Part shown: one piece after another, positions 9,443 through 16,091 of the stretch
Numbering within the stretch: position 1 is the first letter of the stretch
Layout: each line of letters opens with the position of its first letter
NCBI RefSeq assembly: GCF_004348345.1
Contig: NZ_SMJZ01000027.1
Coordinates: 1 to 54,106, forward strand
Source: Nonomuraea longispora
Lineage (GTDB): Bacteria > Actinomycetota > Actinomycetes > Streptosporangiales > Streptosporangiaceae
Reading direction: 5' to 3'
DNA length: 54,106 bases
Notes under the pieces: generated by a model
Told to the model about the DNA's origin: nothing
Seen by the model: the letters and a program-made list of their open reading frames with translations, nothing else
Databases searched by the model: none
Made by a program: the position numbers and the translations under genes

Positions 9443-9458
9443 CTGAATAAATATTCAG
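9443..9458. promoter_or_regulatory. Palindromic operator CTGAATA-AA-TATTCAG
   Basis: Perfect 7-bp inverted repeat around a 2-bp centre, just downstream of the predicted transcription start, in an AT-rich island. The position suits repression. The regulator encoded at the operon's end (SorC/DeoR type) is the natural candidate to bind it, by inference. A related core lies upstream of the PL1 gene. Confidence 0.65.
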
Positions 9459-9470
9459 ACGGAGGGTTGC

Positions 9471-10373
9471 GTGGCGGTCAGGACTTTTTCCCACCGGCGC
9501 CGGGTGATCGTGAACACCGATGCCAAGAATGAGGCGGACGACCAATTCGCGATCGTGCACGCCCTGCTCTCCCCGAGTCTCGACATTCGAGGCCTGATCG
9601 CCGCGCATTTCGGCAACAGGCGCACCCGGTCGAGCCTGGAGGAAAGCCGGGAGGAGATCGAGCTGCTGCTGTGGCTGACGAAGCTCGACGGCCGGGTGCC
9701 GGTGGCCGACGGCGTGCCGTACGCGCTGCCCGACGTCGGCACCCCCGTCAGGACGCCCGGCGTGGAGCTGATCATCTCCGAGGCCATGCGCGACGTGGAG
9801 GAGCCGCTGTTCGTGGCGTTCCTCGGCCCGCTCACCGACATGGCCTCGGCCCTGCTGCTGGAGCCGCGCATCGCCGAACGGGACGTCACCGTGGTCTGGA
9901 TCGGCGGCGGCGGATACGACGGCAGGGAGGGCGAGCCGGGACGCCCCGAGTTCAACCTGTCCAACGACATCGTGGCGGCCAACATCGTGTTCTCCTCGTC
10001 GTTGCGGGTCTGGCAGGTCCCCGCGCCGACGTACCGGATGATGGCGGTCGGCTACGCCGAGCTGGACGAGAAGGTCGCGCCGTGCGGCGAGATCGGCGAC
10101 TACCTCGTGCGCCAGCTCGTCGAGTGGAACGAGAGCCGGCACGGCGGGTCGATCGAGTTCCGCGTGCTGGGCGACTCCCCCGCGATCGGGCTGATGCTGC
10201 ACCCGGCGTGCGGGACGTGGGTGGAGCGGCCCGCTCCGAACTTCCGCCACGACGGCTCGCACGACTTCTCCGTCGTCAACCGGCCCATCCGCACCTACGA
10301 CTCGATCGACGCACGGTTCATCCACGAGGACTTCTTCGCCAAGCTGCGGGCCTTCGCGCAGAGGAGGGTGTGA
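9471..10373 (+). CDS. Nucleoside-hydrolase-like protein with altered metal site
   Basis: Member of the nucleoside hydrolase (IUNH) superfamily of about 300 residues, expected to hydrolyse a furanoside bond in the cytoplasm. The N-terminal signature is NTDAKNEADDQFA, where classical enzymes have DTDPGxDDA: the first Asp is Asn, but the DD pair is kept. LGPLTDMASAL and FNLSNDIVAA (the N-x-x-x-D block) follow. No signal peptide. GTG at 9471 is preceded by GGAGGG at 9461-9466. First gene of an operon with an isomerase, split transketolase and kinase, so its product probably enters that pathway. A role in ordinary nucleoside salvage is the main alternative. Confidence 0.75.
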   Translation: MAVRTFSHRRRVIVNTDAKNEADDQFAIVHALLSPSLDIRGLIAAHFGNRRTRSSLEESREEIELLLWLTKLDGRVPVADGVPYALPDVGTPVRTPGVELIISEAMRDVEEPLFVAFLGPLTDMASALLLEPRIAERDVTVVWIGGGGYDGREGEPGRPEFNLSNDIVAANIVFSSSLRVWQVPAPTYRMMAVGYAELDEKVAPCGEIGDYLVRQLVEWNESRHGGSIEFRVLGDSPAIGLMLHPACGTWVERPAPNFRHDGSHDFSVVNRPIRTYDSIDARFIHEDFFAKLRAFAQRRV

Positions 10374-10374
10374 C

Positions 10375-11364
10375 ATGAGCGCGCTGACGTTCGGCGCCGG
10401 GATATGGGCGTTCGGGCAGATCGTCGACCGGTACGCGACCGACGGCTACGGCCCGTCGAGGACGATGACCGAGATGCTCGACCTGGCGGCCTCCGTGGAC
10501 GGGCTGGAGTGCCTCGACATCAACGTGCCGTTCGCCGAGGGCGTCTCCAAGACGTCCGAGCTGGCGGCGGCGCTGGCCGAGCGCGGCCTGCGGGCCAGGG
10601 CGATCACGCCGCACCTGTACACGCGGGAGTTCGCCAAGGGCGCCTTCACCAACCCCGACCCCGCCGTGCGGGAGCGCGCCGTGGAGCGCGTGCACGAGGC
10701 CGTCGCCGTCGCGCGGGAACTCGGGGCCGGCTACGTGAAGTTCTGGCCCGGCCAGGACGGCTTCGACATGCCGGGGCAGGCCGACTACGCGCGGCTGTGG
10801 GAGTTGACGGTCTCCGCGATCCGCGAACTCGCCTCGGCGCACCCGGACGTGCGGTTCGCGATCGAGTACAAGGCCAAGGAGCCGCGGGTGCGCATCACGC
10901 TCTCCGACGCGGCCCGCACCCTGCTCGCCATCGAGGAGGCGGGGCAGCCGAACGTCGGCATCGTCATGGACTTCGGCCACTCCCTGCTCGCCGGCGAGAC
11001 GCCCGCCGAGGCGGTGCAGCTCGTGCACCGGCGCGGGCGGCTGGTGTCGGTGGAGCTGAACGACAACTGGCGCGGCTGGGACGACGACCTGCCCGTGGCG
11101 TCGGTGCACCTGTTCGAGACCATCGAGTACCTGCTGGCGGTGCGGCGCATCGGCTGGAGCGCGCCGGTCCTGCTCGACCAGTTCCCCTTCAGGGAGGATC
11201 CGGTACGCGCGCTGTCGCAGAGCATCGCCACGATCCGCATGCTGGAGCAGGTGTGCGACCGCGTGGACCTCGACGCGCTGCGTGAGGCGCAGGAGCGGCA
11301 GGACGCCCTCGCGGCGCAGGCGCTGCTCTGGTCGGCGCTCGGAACCGCCCGCGAGACGCCGTGA
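10375..11364 (+). CDS. Xylose-isomerase-like TIM-barrel sugar isomerase
   Basis: A 329-residue sugar isomerase/epimerase of the xylose-isomerase-like TIM-barrel superfamily. Plausible divalent-metal ligands sit at barrel strand ends: E164 (FAIEYK), D199 and H202 (VMDFGHS), E227 and D230 (VELNDNW) and D268 (LLDQF). It starts 1 nt after the previous stop with GAGGAGGG upstream, and its stop overlaps the GTG of the next gene. With the kinase and split transketolase it fits the aldose-to-ketose step of a branched or unusual sugar pathway, most attractively D-apiose to D-apulose. That substrate is inferred from gene context; L-ribulose, L-erythrulose or another ketose cannot be ruled out. Confidence 0.75.
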   Translation: MSALTFGAGIWAFGQIVDRYATDGYGPSRTMTEMLDLAASVDGLECLDINVPFAEGVSKTSELAAALAERGLRARAITPHLYTREFAKGAFTNPDPAVRERAVERVHEAVAVARELGAGYVKFWPGQDGFDMPGQADYARLWELTVSAIRELASAHPDVRFAIEYKAKEPRVRITLSDAARTLLAIEEAGQPNVGIVMDFGHSLLAGETPAEAVQLVHRRGRLVSVELNDNWRGWDDDLPVASVHLFETIEYLLAVRRIGWSAPVLLDQFPFREDPVRALSQSIATIRMLEQVCDRVDLDALREAQERQDALAAQALLWSALGTARETP

Positions 11365-12269
11365 CCCTCGCCCAGGCCGCCGGCGGCCTGCTGCTGCCCG
11401 ACCACGACGCCATCGGCGCATGGCGCCGGCTGCGCGACCGGCTGGCGCACGCCGACCGGGCCGCCCGCGCCGCCGCGCTGGCCGCGCTGGCGGGCGGGAT
11501 CAGACGTACGGCGATCAGCACGATCCACGCGGCGGGCCTCGGGCACACCGGTGGCGACCTGTCCGTCACCGACATCCTCACCACGCTGTACGGCGCCGTG
11601 CTGCGCATCGACCCGGCCAGACCCGACTGGCCCGAGCGCGACCGCCTCATCCTGAGCAAGGGACACTGCTCGGTCGCCCTCTACACCACGCTCACGACCT
11701 GCGGGTTCTTCCCCGCGGACCGGCTCGCCACGTTCGCCGCCCCGATGTCGCCGCTCAACGGCCACCCCAGCCGCAGGGCGGTGCCGGGCGTCGAGACCAG
11801 CTCGGGCCCGCTCGGGCACGGGCTGCCCGTCGGCGTCGGCGTGGCGGTCGGCCTGCGCCTGCGCGGGTCACCGGCGAGGACCGTGGTCGTGCTCGGCGAC
11901 GGCGAGCTGCAGGAGGGCAGCAACTGGGAGGCCGCCATGACGGCGGCGCACCGGGGGTTGTCGTCGCTGACGGCCGTCATCGACCGCAACGGGCTGCAGC
12001 AGGGCGCCCGTACCGGCGACACCAACGACCTGGAGCCGCTCGCGGACAAGTGGCGGGCGTTCGGGTGGGAGGTCGCCGAGGTCGACGGCCACGACCATCT
12101 GGCGCTGCTGGACGCCGTGACCGCACCGCACGCGGGGTCGCGGCCGCGCTGCGTGATCGCGAGGACCGTGAAGGGGCGAGGGGTGTCGTTCATGGAGGAC
12201 CGGGTGGAGTGGCATCACAAGGTGCCGGACGCCGAGCAGACCCGCATGGCGCTCGAGGAACTGCGTTGA
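11361..12269 (+). CDS. Transketolase-like subunit A (TPP-binding half)
   Basis: N-terminal half of a transketolase as a separate subunit. It contains GLGHTGGDLS, the SKGH block (about 99-102), GPLGHGLPVGVG and the thiamine-pyrophosphate/Mg2+ motif GDGELQEGSNWE (about 179-190) ending in VIDRN. The GTG start overlaps the isomerase stop (GTGA), and its own stop overlaps the TTG start of subunit B. Split transketolases of this kind serve specialised ketose-phosphate cleavage, such as apulose-4-phosphate transketolase AptA/AptB; others are housekeeping or serve aromatic biosynthesis. The embedded position points to a catabolic role. I do not assign the apt symbol because the substrate is unproven. 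Confidence 0.85.
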   Translation: MTLAQAAGGLLLPDHDAIGAWRRLRDRLAHADRAARAAALAALAGGIRRTAISTIHAAGLGHTGGDLSVTDILTTLYGAVLRIDPARPDWPERDRLILSKGHCSVALYTTLTTCGFFPADRLATFAAPMSPLNGHPSRRAVPGVETSSGPLGHGLPVGVGVAVGLRLRGSPARTVVVLGDGELQEGSNWEAAMTAAHRGLSSLTAVIDRNGLQQGARTGDTNDLEPLADKWRAFGWEVAEVDGHDHLALLDAVTAPHAGSRPRCVIARTVKGRGVSFMEDRVEWHHKVPDAEQTRMALEELR

Positions 12270-13291
12270 CCGTCGAGGAGACGTACGACTGCAGGGACGC
12301 CTTCGCCGCGGAGCTGGTGCGGCTGGCCCGCGCCGACGACCGGATCGTGGCCGTGTGCAACGACTCGGTGGGGTCGAGCAAGCTGGCCGCCTTCGCCCGG
12401 AAGTTCCCCGAACGGCTGATCAACGTCGGCATCGCCGAGCAGGACATGGTGGGCATCGGCGCGGGGCTGGCCAACGCGGGGCTGGTGCCGTTCGTGTGCG
12501 GGGCGGCGACGTTCCTGACCGCGCGGGCGCTGGAGCAGATCAAGGCCGACGTCGCCTACAGCCTGGCCAACGTCAAGCTGTGCGGGATGAGCCCCGGCCT
12601 GGCCTACGGCGCGCTCGGGCCCACCCACCACTCGACCGAGGACCTGTCGTGGTTGCGGGCCATCGCCGACCTGCCCGTGGTCGTACCCGCCGATCCCGCG
12701 CAGACCAGCGCCGCCGTCCGGTGGGCGGCGCAGACGACGGGGCCGGCGTTCCTGCGGATCGGCCGCTTCCCCGTGCCGGACGTCTCACCGCCCGGCGAGC
12801 CCGCCTTCACCTACGGGCGGGCGGCGCGGCTGCGGGACGGCGCGGACGCCACGCTCGTGGCGACCGGCACGATGGTCAGCCGCGCGCTCAGCGCCGCCGC
12901 GCTGCTCGCCGGCCACGGGGTGGACGCGCGGGTGGTGAACGTGTCGACGATCAGCCCGCTCGACCGTGAGGAGATCGTCGCCGCGGCCCGGCAGACCGGT
13001 GCGGTCGTCACGGCCGAGGAGGCGGTGCCCACCGGCGGCCTTGGGGCTGCGGTGGCCGAGGTCGTGCTGGAGACCAGGCCGGTGCCGATGCGGCTGCTCG
13101 GTCCGCGTACGTTCGCGCCGACCGGGGAGACGGCGTTCCTGCTCGAACACTTCGGGCTCACCGCCGGGGGCATCGCCCGCGCGACGCTGGACGTGCTGGG
13201 CCTCGATGCTGGCGGGCTCGGAGCAGGTGGACTCGGAGCAGGTGGACTCGGAGCGGGCGGGGCGGGGGGTGTGGGCGTTGACGACGGGTGA
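12266..13291 (+). CDS. Transketolase-like subunit B (pyrimidine-binding half)
   Basis: C-terminal half of a split transketolase. NVGIAEQDMVGIGAGLA carries the glutamate that activates TPP, followed by AYGALGPTHHSTEDLSWLRA, a typical substrate-pocket loop, and a C-terminal domain ending near LLGPRTFAPTGETAFL. The TTG at 12266 overlaps the subunit A stop, and GAGGAA (12255-12260) is correctly spaced. The extreme C-terminus is a GGLGA pentad repeat, probably disordered and encoded by 15-bp tandem repeats. It works with subunit A at 11361-12269, forming the shared active site at the interface. The following kinase gene overlaps it by about 20 bp. Confidence 0.85.
   Translation: MTVEETYDCRDAFAAELVRLARADDRIVAVCNDSVGSSKLAAFARKFPERLINVGIAEQDMVGIGAGLANAGLVPFVCGAATFLTARALEQIKADVAYSLANVKLCGMSPGLAYGALGPTHHSTEDLSWLRAIADLPVVVPADPAQTSAAVRWAAQTTGPAFLRIGRFPVPDVSPPGEPAFTYGRAARLRDGADATLVATGTMVSRALSAAALLAGHGVDARVVNVSTISPLDREEIVAAARQTGAVVTAEEAVPTGGLGAAVAEVVLETRPVPMRLLGPRTFAPTGETAFLLEHFGLTAGGIARATLDVLGLDAGGLGAGGLGAGGLGAGGAGGVGVDDG
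13214..13258. repeat. Three 15-bp tandem repeats at the end of transketolase subunit B
   Basis: Units of the form GGRCTCGGAGCAGGT, three copies, in frame, coding GGLGA pentads. They probably also shape the translational start region of the kinase gene just downstream. Confidence 0.85.
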
Positions 13292-14777
13292 TCCGCTGGT
13301 GCTGGGTGTCGACCAGGGGACCAGCGCGACCAAGGCGATCCTCGTGGACGTCGCGGGCGAGCCGGTGGCGCGGGCCTCCGCGCCGCTCGCGCAGCGGCAT
13401 CCGGGGCCTGGCCTGGTCGAGCAGGACGGCGAGGAGTTGTGGCGCAGCGTCCTCGACGCGGTGTCGGCGTGCCTGTCGGGGGTGCCGCCAGGACGGGTGG
13501 CCGCCGTGGGGCTGAGCGTGCAGCGTGAGTCGCTGATCCTGTGGGACGGCGCGTCGGGCACGCCGCTCAGCCCGCTGGTGAGCTGGCAGGACCGCCGGGG
13601 TGCGGACCTGTGCGCCCGGCTGTCCGCCTCCGGCGCGGCGCCCATGGTCCGCCGGATCAGCGGCCTGCCGCTGGACCCGATGTTCTCCGCGGCCAGGGCC
13701 GCCTGGCTGCTCGGCCACCACGGAACCCGTGACGGTTGCCGTCTGGGGACGGTGGACTCATGGGTGTTGTCCCGGTTGGGCGCCGGGCACGTGATCGAGG
13801 TCGGCAGCGCCTCGCGTACGCAGCTGCTCGACGTGCGGGCCCGCCGCTGGAGCCCCGAGTTGCTGGAGCTGTTCGGCGTTCCCGAGGAGACCCTCCCCAG
13901 GGTCGTGCCCTCCGCGGCGCCCCAGGCGCACGCCGACGCCGCAGCGCTGCACCCGTCGCTGGCCGGGGTGCCGGTCGGCGCGGTGATGGGCGACTCGCAC
14001 GCCGCCCTGTTCGCGCACGCGGCGGGCCGTCCGGGGCGGGTCAAGGTGACGTACGGTACGGGTTCCTCGGTGATGGGCCTGGCCGGCCCGGATGCCGGCG
14101 GGGACGAGGGGTTGTGCCTGACCATCGGGTGGCAGGACGGCGAACCCGCGTACGCGCTGGAGGGCAATGTCCTGGCCGCCGGGGCGACGCTCACCTGGCT
14201 GGCCGGGGTGCTCGGCACGGAGCCGGAGGAGCTGGCGCGGCTCGCGGCCCGGGGTCGCAGGGGCGCGGTGCAGCTCGTGCCCGCGTTCGGCGGTCTCGGC
14301 GCTCCGTGGTGGGATGACCGGGCGGTGGCGGTCATGGCGGGGTTCGGGCTCGACAGCCGCAGGGAAGACCTCGCCAGGGCGGCGGTCGACTCGATCGCGC
14401 TGCAGGTGGGCGACGTCGTGGCGGCCCTGGAGCGGGCGGCGGGCCCGGTGGACGAGCTGCTGGCCGACGGCGGTCCCACCGCCAACGCCGACCTCATGCA
14501 GTGGCAGGCCGACGTGATGGGGCGCGTGGTGCGGGTGGCGAGGCGGCCGGAGCTGTCCGCGCTGGGGGCCGCTCACCTGGCCGGGATCACGTACGGTGTA
14601 TGGTCCCGCCGGGAGCTGTCCGGGCTGCCCCGCCACGGCCGGTGCTACACACCCGGCCTTCCGGTGTGCGAGCGCCGCCGCGCCCTAGCAGAATGGCACT
14701 CGGCAGTGGCCCGGGCTCGCCACCGGACCAGCAGGAGCGGCGGAGCCGAAGCGGAGGCCAGCGATCGTGGGAGCTGA
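13269..14777 (+). CDS. FGGY-family carbohydrate kinase
   Basis: Phosphorylates a ketose with ATP. GVDQGTSATKAILVD at the N-terminus is the phosphate-binding loop; VKVTYGTGSSVMGL, GGLGAPWW and DGGPTANADLMQWQADVMG followed by ELSALGAA are the classic FGGY C-terminal blocks. About 500 residues, normal for the family. Two starts are possible: GTG at 13269 or TTG at 13278, the latter just after GGGGGGTG. Both overlap the end of subunit B. With isomerase and split transketolase it would supply the phosphorylated ketose, for example apulose-4-phosphate. L-ribulokinase, xylulokinase or erythrulose kinase activities are alternatives. The stop overlaps the regulator gene. Confidence 0.85.
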   Translation: MWALTTGDPLVLGVDQGTSATKAILVDVAGEPVARASAPLAQRHPGPGLVEQDGEELWRSVLDAVSACLSGVPPGRVAAVGLSVQRESLILWDGASGTPLSPLVSWQDRRGADLCARLSASGAAPMVRRISGLPLDPMFSAARAAWLLGHHGTRDGCRLGTVDSWVLSRLGAGHVIEVGSASRTQLLDVRARRWSPELLELFGVPEETLPRVVPSAAPQAHADAAALHPSLAGVPVGAVMGDSHAALFAHAAGRPGRVKVTYGTGSSVMGLAGPDAGGDEGLCLTIGWQDGEPAYALEGNVLAAGATLTWLAGVLGTEPEELARLAARGRRGAVQLVPAFGGLGAPWWDDRAVAVMAGFGLDSRREDLARAAVDSIALQVGDVVAALERAAGPVDELLADGGPTANADLMQWQADVMGRVVRVARRPELSALGAAHLAGITYGVWSRRELSGLPRHGRCYTPGLPVCERRRALAEWHSAVARARHRTSRSGGAEAEASDRGS

Positions 14778-15792
14778 CAGTCAGTTCGAGAAGAGCCGTG
14801 CCGGCGGGGAGCCCGTGAGATACGCCGGGCGCCGGCTCAGCCAGGAGTCCGAACGCATGCGGCTGCTGGTGCGGGTCGCGCGCCTCTACCACGAGCACGG
14901 CGTACGCCAGCCGCAGATCGCCGCCCAGTTGCGCATCTCGCAGCCGCGGGTGTCCCGGCTGCTCAAGGAGGCGGCGGAGATCGGCATCGTGCGCACGGTC
15001 GTGGTGGTGCCGAGCGGCGTGCACGCGCTGCTGGAGGAGGACCTCGAGCGGAAATACGGCGTGGAGCAGATCATCGTCGTGGACGCCGCGGGCGACAACA
15101 ACCACGACGTGGTGGCCGCGCTGGGGTCGGCCGGGGCCACCCATCTCGACGCCACCCTCATCGGCGGCGAGCACCTCGGCATCTCCTCGTGGAGCGCGAG
15201 CCTGCTGGCCACGGTGGAGGCAATGCAGCGCCGTCCCGTGCGGGTGGCCGAGGAGGTCGTGCAGCTCATCGGCGGGGTGGGCAAGGGGTCGGCGCAGGTG
15301 CAGGCCACCCGGCTGGCCGCCCACCTGGCGGACCTGACGGGCGCCGAGCCGGTGTTCCTGCCCGCTCCCGGCCTGGTCGGCACGCCGGAGGCGCGTCAGG
15401 CGCTGTCGGAGGACCACGTGGTGCGGCAGGTCGTGGACGCGTGGTCGCGGCTGACGACCGTGCTGGTCGGCATCGGCAGCCTCGACCCGTCGCCGTTGCT
15501 GCGTGACAGCGGCAACGCCATCGACGAGGAGGAGCTGGAGACGCTGCGCGGGCTGGGCGCGGTGGGCGACGTGTGCCTGCGCTTCTTCGACGCCGAGGGC
15601 CGTCTGGTCGACTCGCCGCTGGAGCGGCGCATCCTCGGCATTCCGGCCGCCGACCTGCTGCGGGTGCCCCGGCGCATCGCGATCGCCGGGGGTCGCCGCA
15701 AGACGGCCGCCATCCGGGCGGCGCTCAGGGGCGGCTGGGTGAACACCCTGATCACCGACGTGGGCGTGGCCGAGCAGCTGCTCAAGGACTGA
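14767..15792 (+). CDS. SorC/DeoR-family sugar-responsive transcriptional regulator
   Basis: A 341-residue regulator. Residues about 30-80 form the winged helix-turn-helix (VARLYHEHGVRQPQIAAQLR, then ISQPRVSRLLKEA), and the rest is the SorC/CggR C-terminal sugar-binding domain, including LIGGVGKGSAQVQATRLA and VLVGIGS. Such proteins bind phosphorylated sugars, so the kinase product may be the effector. GTG at 14767 has GGAGG at 14753-14757 and overlaps the kinase stop. The probable target is the palindrome at 9443-9458, giving autoregulation. The related site at 15997-16012 would let it also control the lyase/transporter operon. Both targets are inference. Confidence 0.85.
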   Translation: MGADSQFEKSRAGGEPVRYAGRRLSQESERMRLLVRVARLYHEHGVRQPQIAAQLRISQPRVSRLLKEAAEIGIVRTVVVVPSGVHALLEEDLERKYGVEQIIVVDAAGDNNHDVVAALGSAGATHLDATLIGGEHLGISSWSASLLATVEAMQRRPVRVAEEVVQLIGGVGKGSAQVQATRLAAHLADLTGAEPVFLPAPGLVGTPEARQALSEDHVVRQVVDAWSRLTTVLVGIGSLDPSPLLRDSGNAIDEEELETLRGLGAVGDVCLRFFDAEGRLVDSPLERRILGIPAADLLRVPRRIAIAGGRRKTAAIRAALRGGWVNTLITDVGVAEQLLKD

Positions 15793-15839
15793 CCACCGCC
15801 TCCCCCGGGCGATCGCGCCCAGGGTCTCCTCTCGCGCGG

Positions 15840-15872
15840 AAAGGCCGCCGGGCATCTGGCCCGGCGGCCTTT
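15840..15872 (+). terminator. Strong terminator of the catabolic operon
   Basis: Perfect 13-bp stem AAAGGCCGCCGGG / CCCGGCGGCCTTT with a 7-nt loop, ending in TTTC, 47 bp after the regulator stop. It separates the catabolic operon from the PL1/transporter operon. Confidence 0.85.
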
Positions 15873-15932
15873 CGTCGTCCGCGCGCCCGGTCATTGTGAC
15901 GGATCCGTGAACCGGCTGTTCCGTTCGCGTAC

Positions 15933-15944
15933 GAAAGCGCTCTT
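15933..15944. promoter_or_regulatory. LacI-type operator-like site overlapping the -35 box
   Basis: GAAAGCGCTCTT is close to the LacI-family palindrome GAAAGCGCTTTC. It runs into the -35 hexamer of the PL1 operon promoter. No LacI-family gene is in the window, so the regulator would be encoded elsewhere. Confidence 0.45.
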
Positions 15945-15971
15945 GACAGTCACATCCGTGTCGTTCACGAT
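15943..15971 (+). promoter_or_regulatory. Candidate promoter of the PL1/ABC transporter operon
   Basis: TTGACA (15943-15948) and a weaker -10, CACGAT (15966-15971), with 17-nt spacing. Predicted start near 15979, leaving a leader of about 110 nt before the ATG at 16092. Confidence 0.5.
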
Positions 15972-15974
15972 GTG

Positions 15975-16012
15975 ATGAATCCACTCCATTCATGCGTGAA
16001 TAAAAATTCTCA
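15975..16012. promoter_or_regulatory. Two inverted repeats in the leader of the PL1 operon
   Basis: ATGAAT-N7-ATTCAT (15975-15993) is a perfect 6-bp inverted repeat. It is followed by TGAATAAAAATTCTCA (15997-16012), whose GAAT-AAAA-ATTC core resembles the operator at 9443-9458. Both lie just after the predicted transcription start. Confidence 0.5.
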
Positions 16013-16091
16013 GCAACGACAGCGTGGTTCCGGAGTCGTGCCGAAAGACGGCACAGCCCTGTCTATTCGGGGCGGAAAGAGAGCGTTTCGC

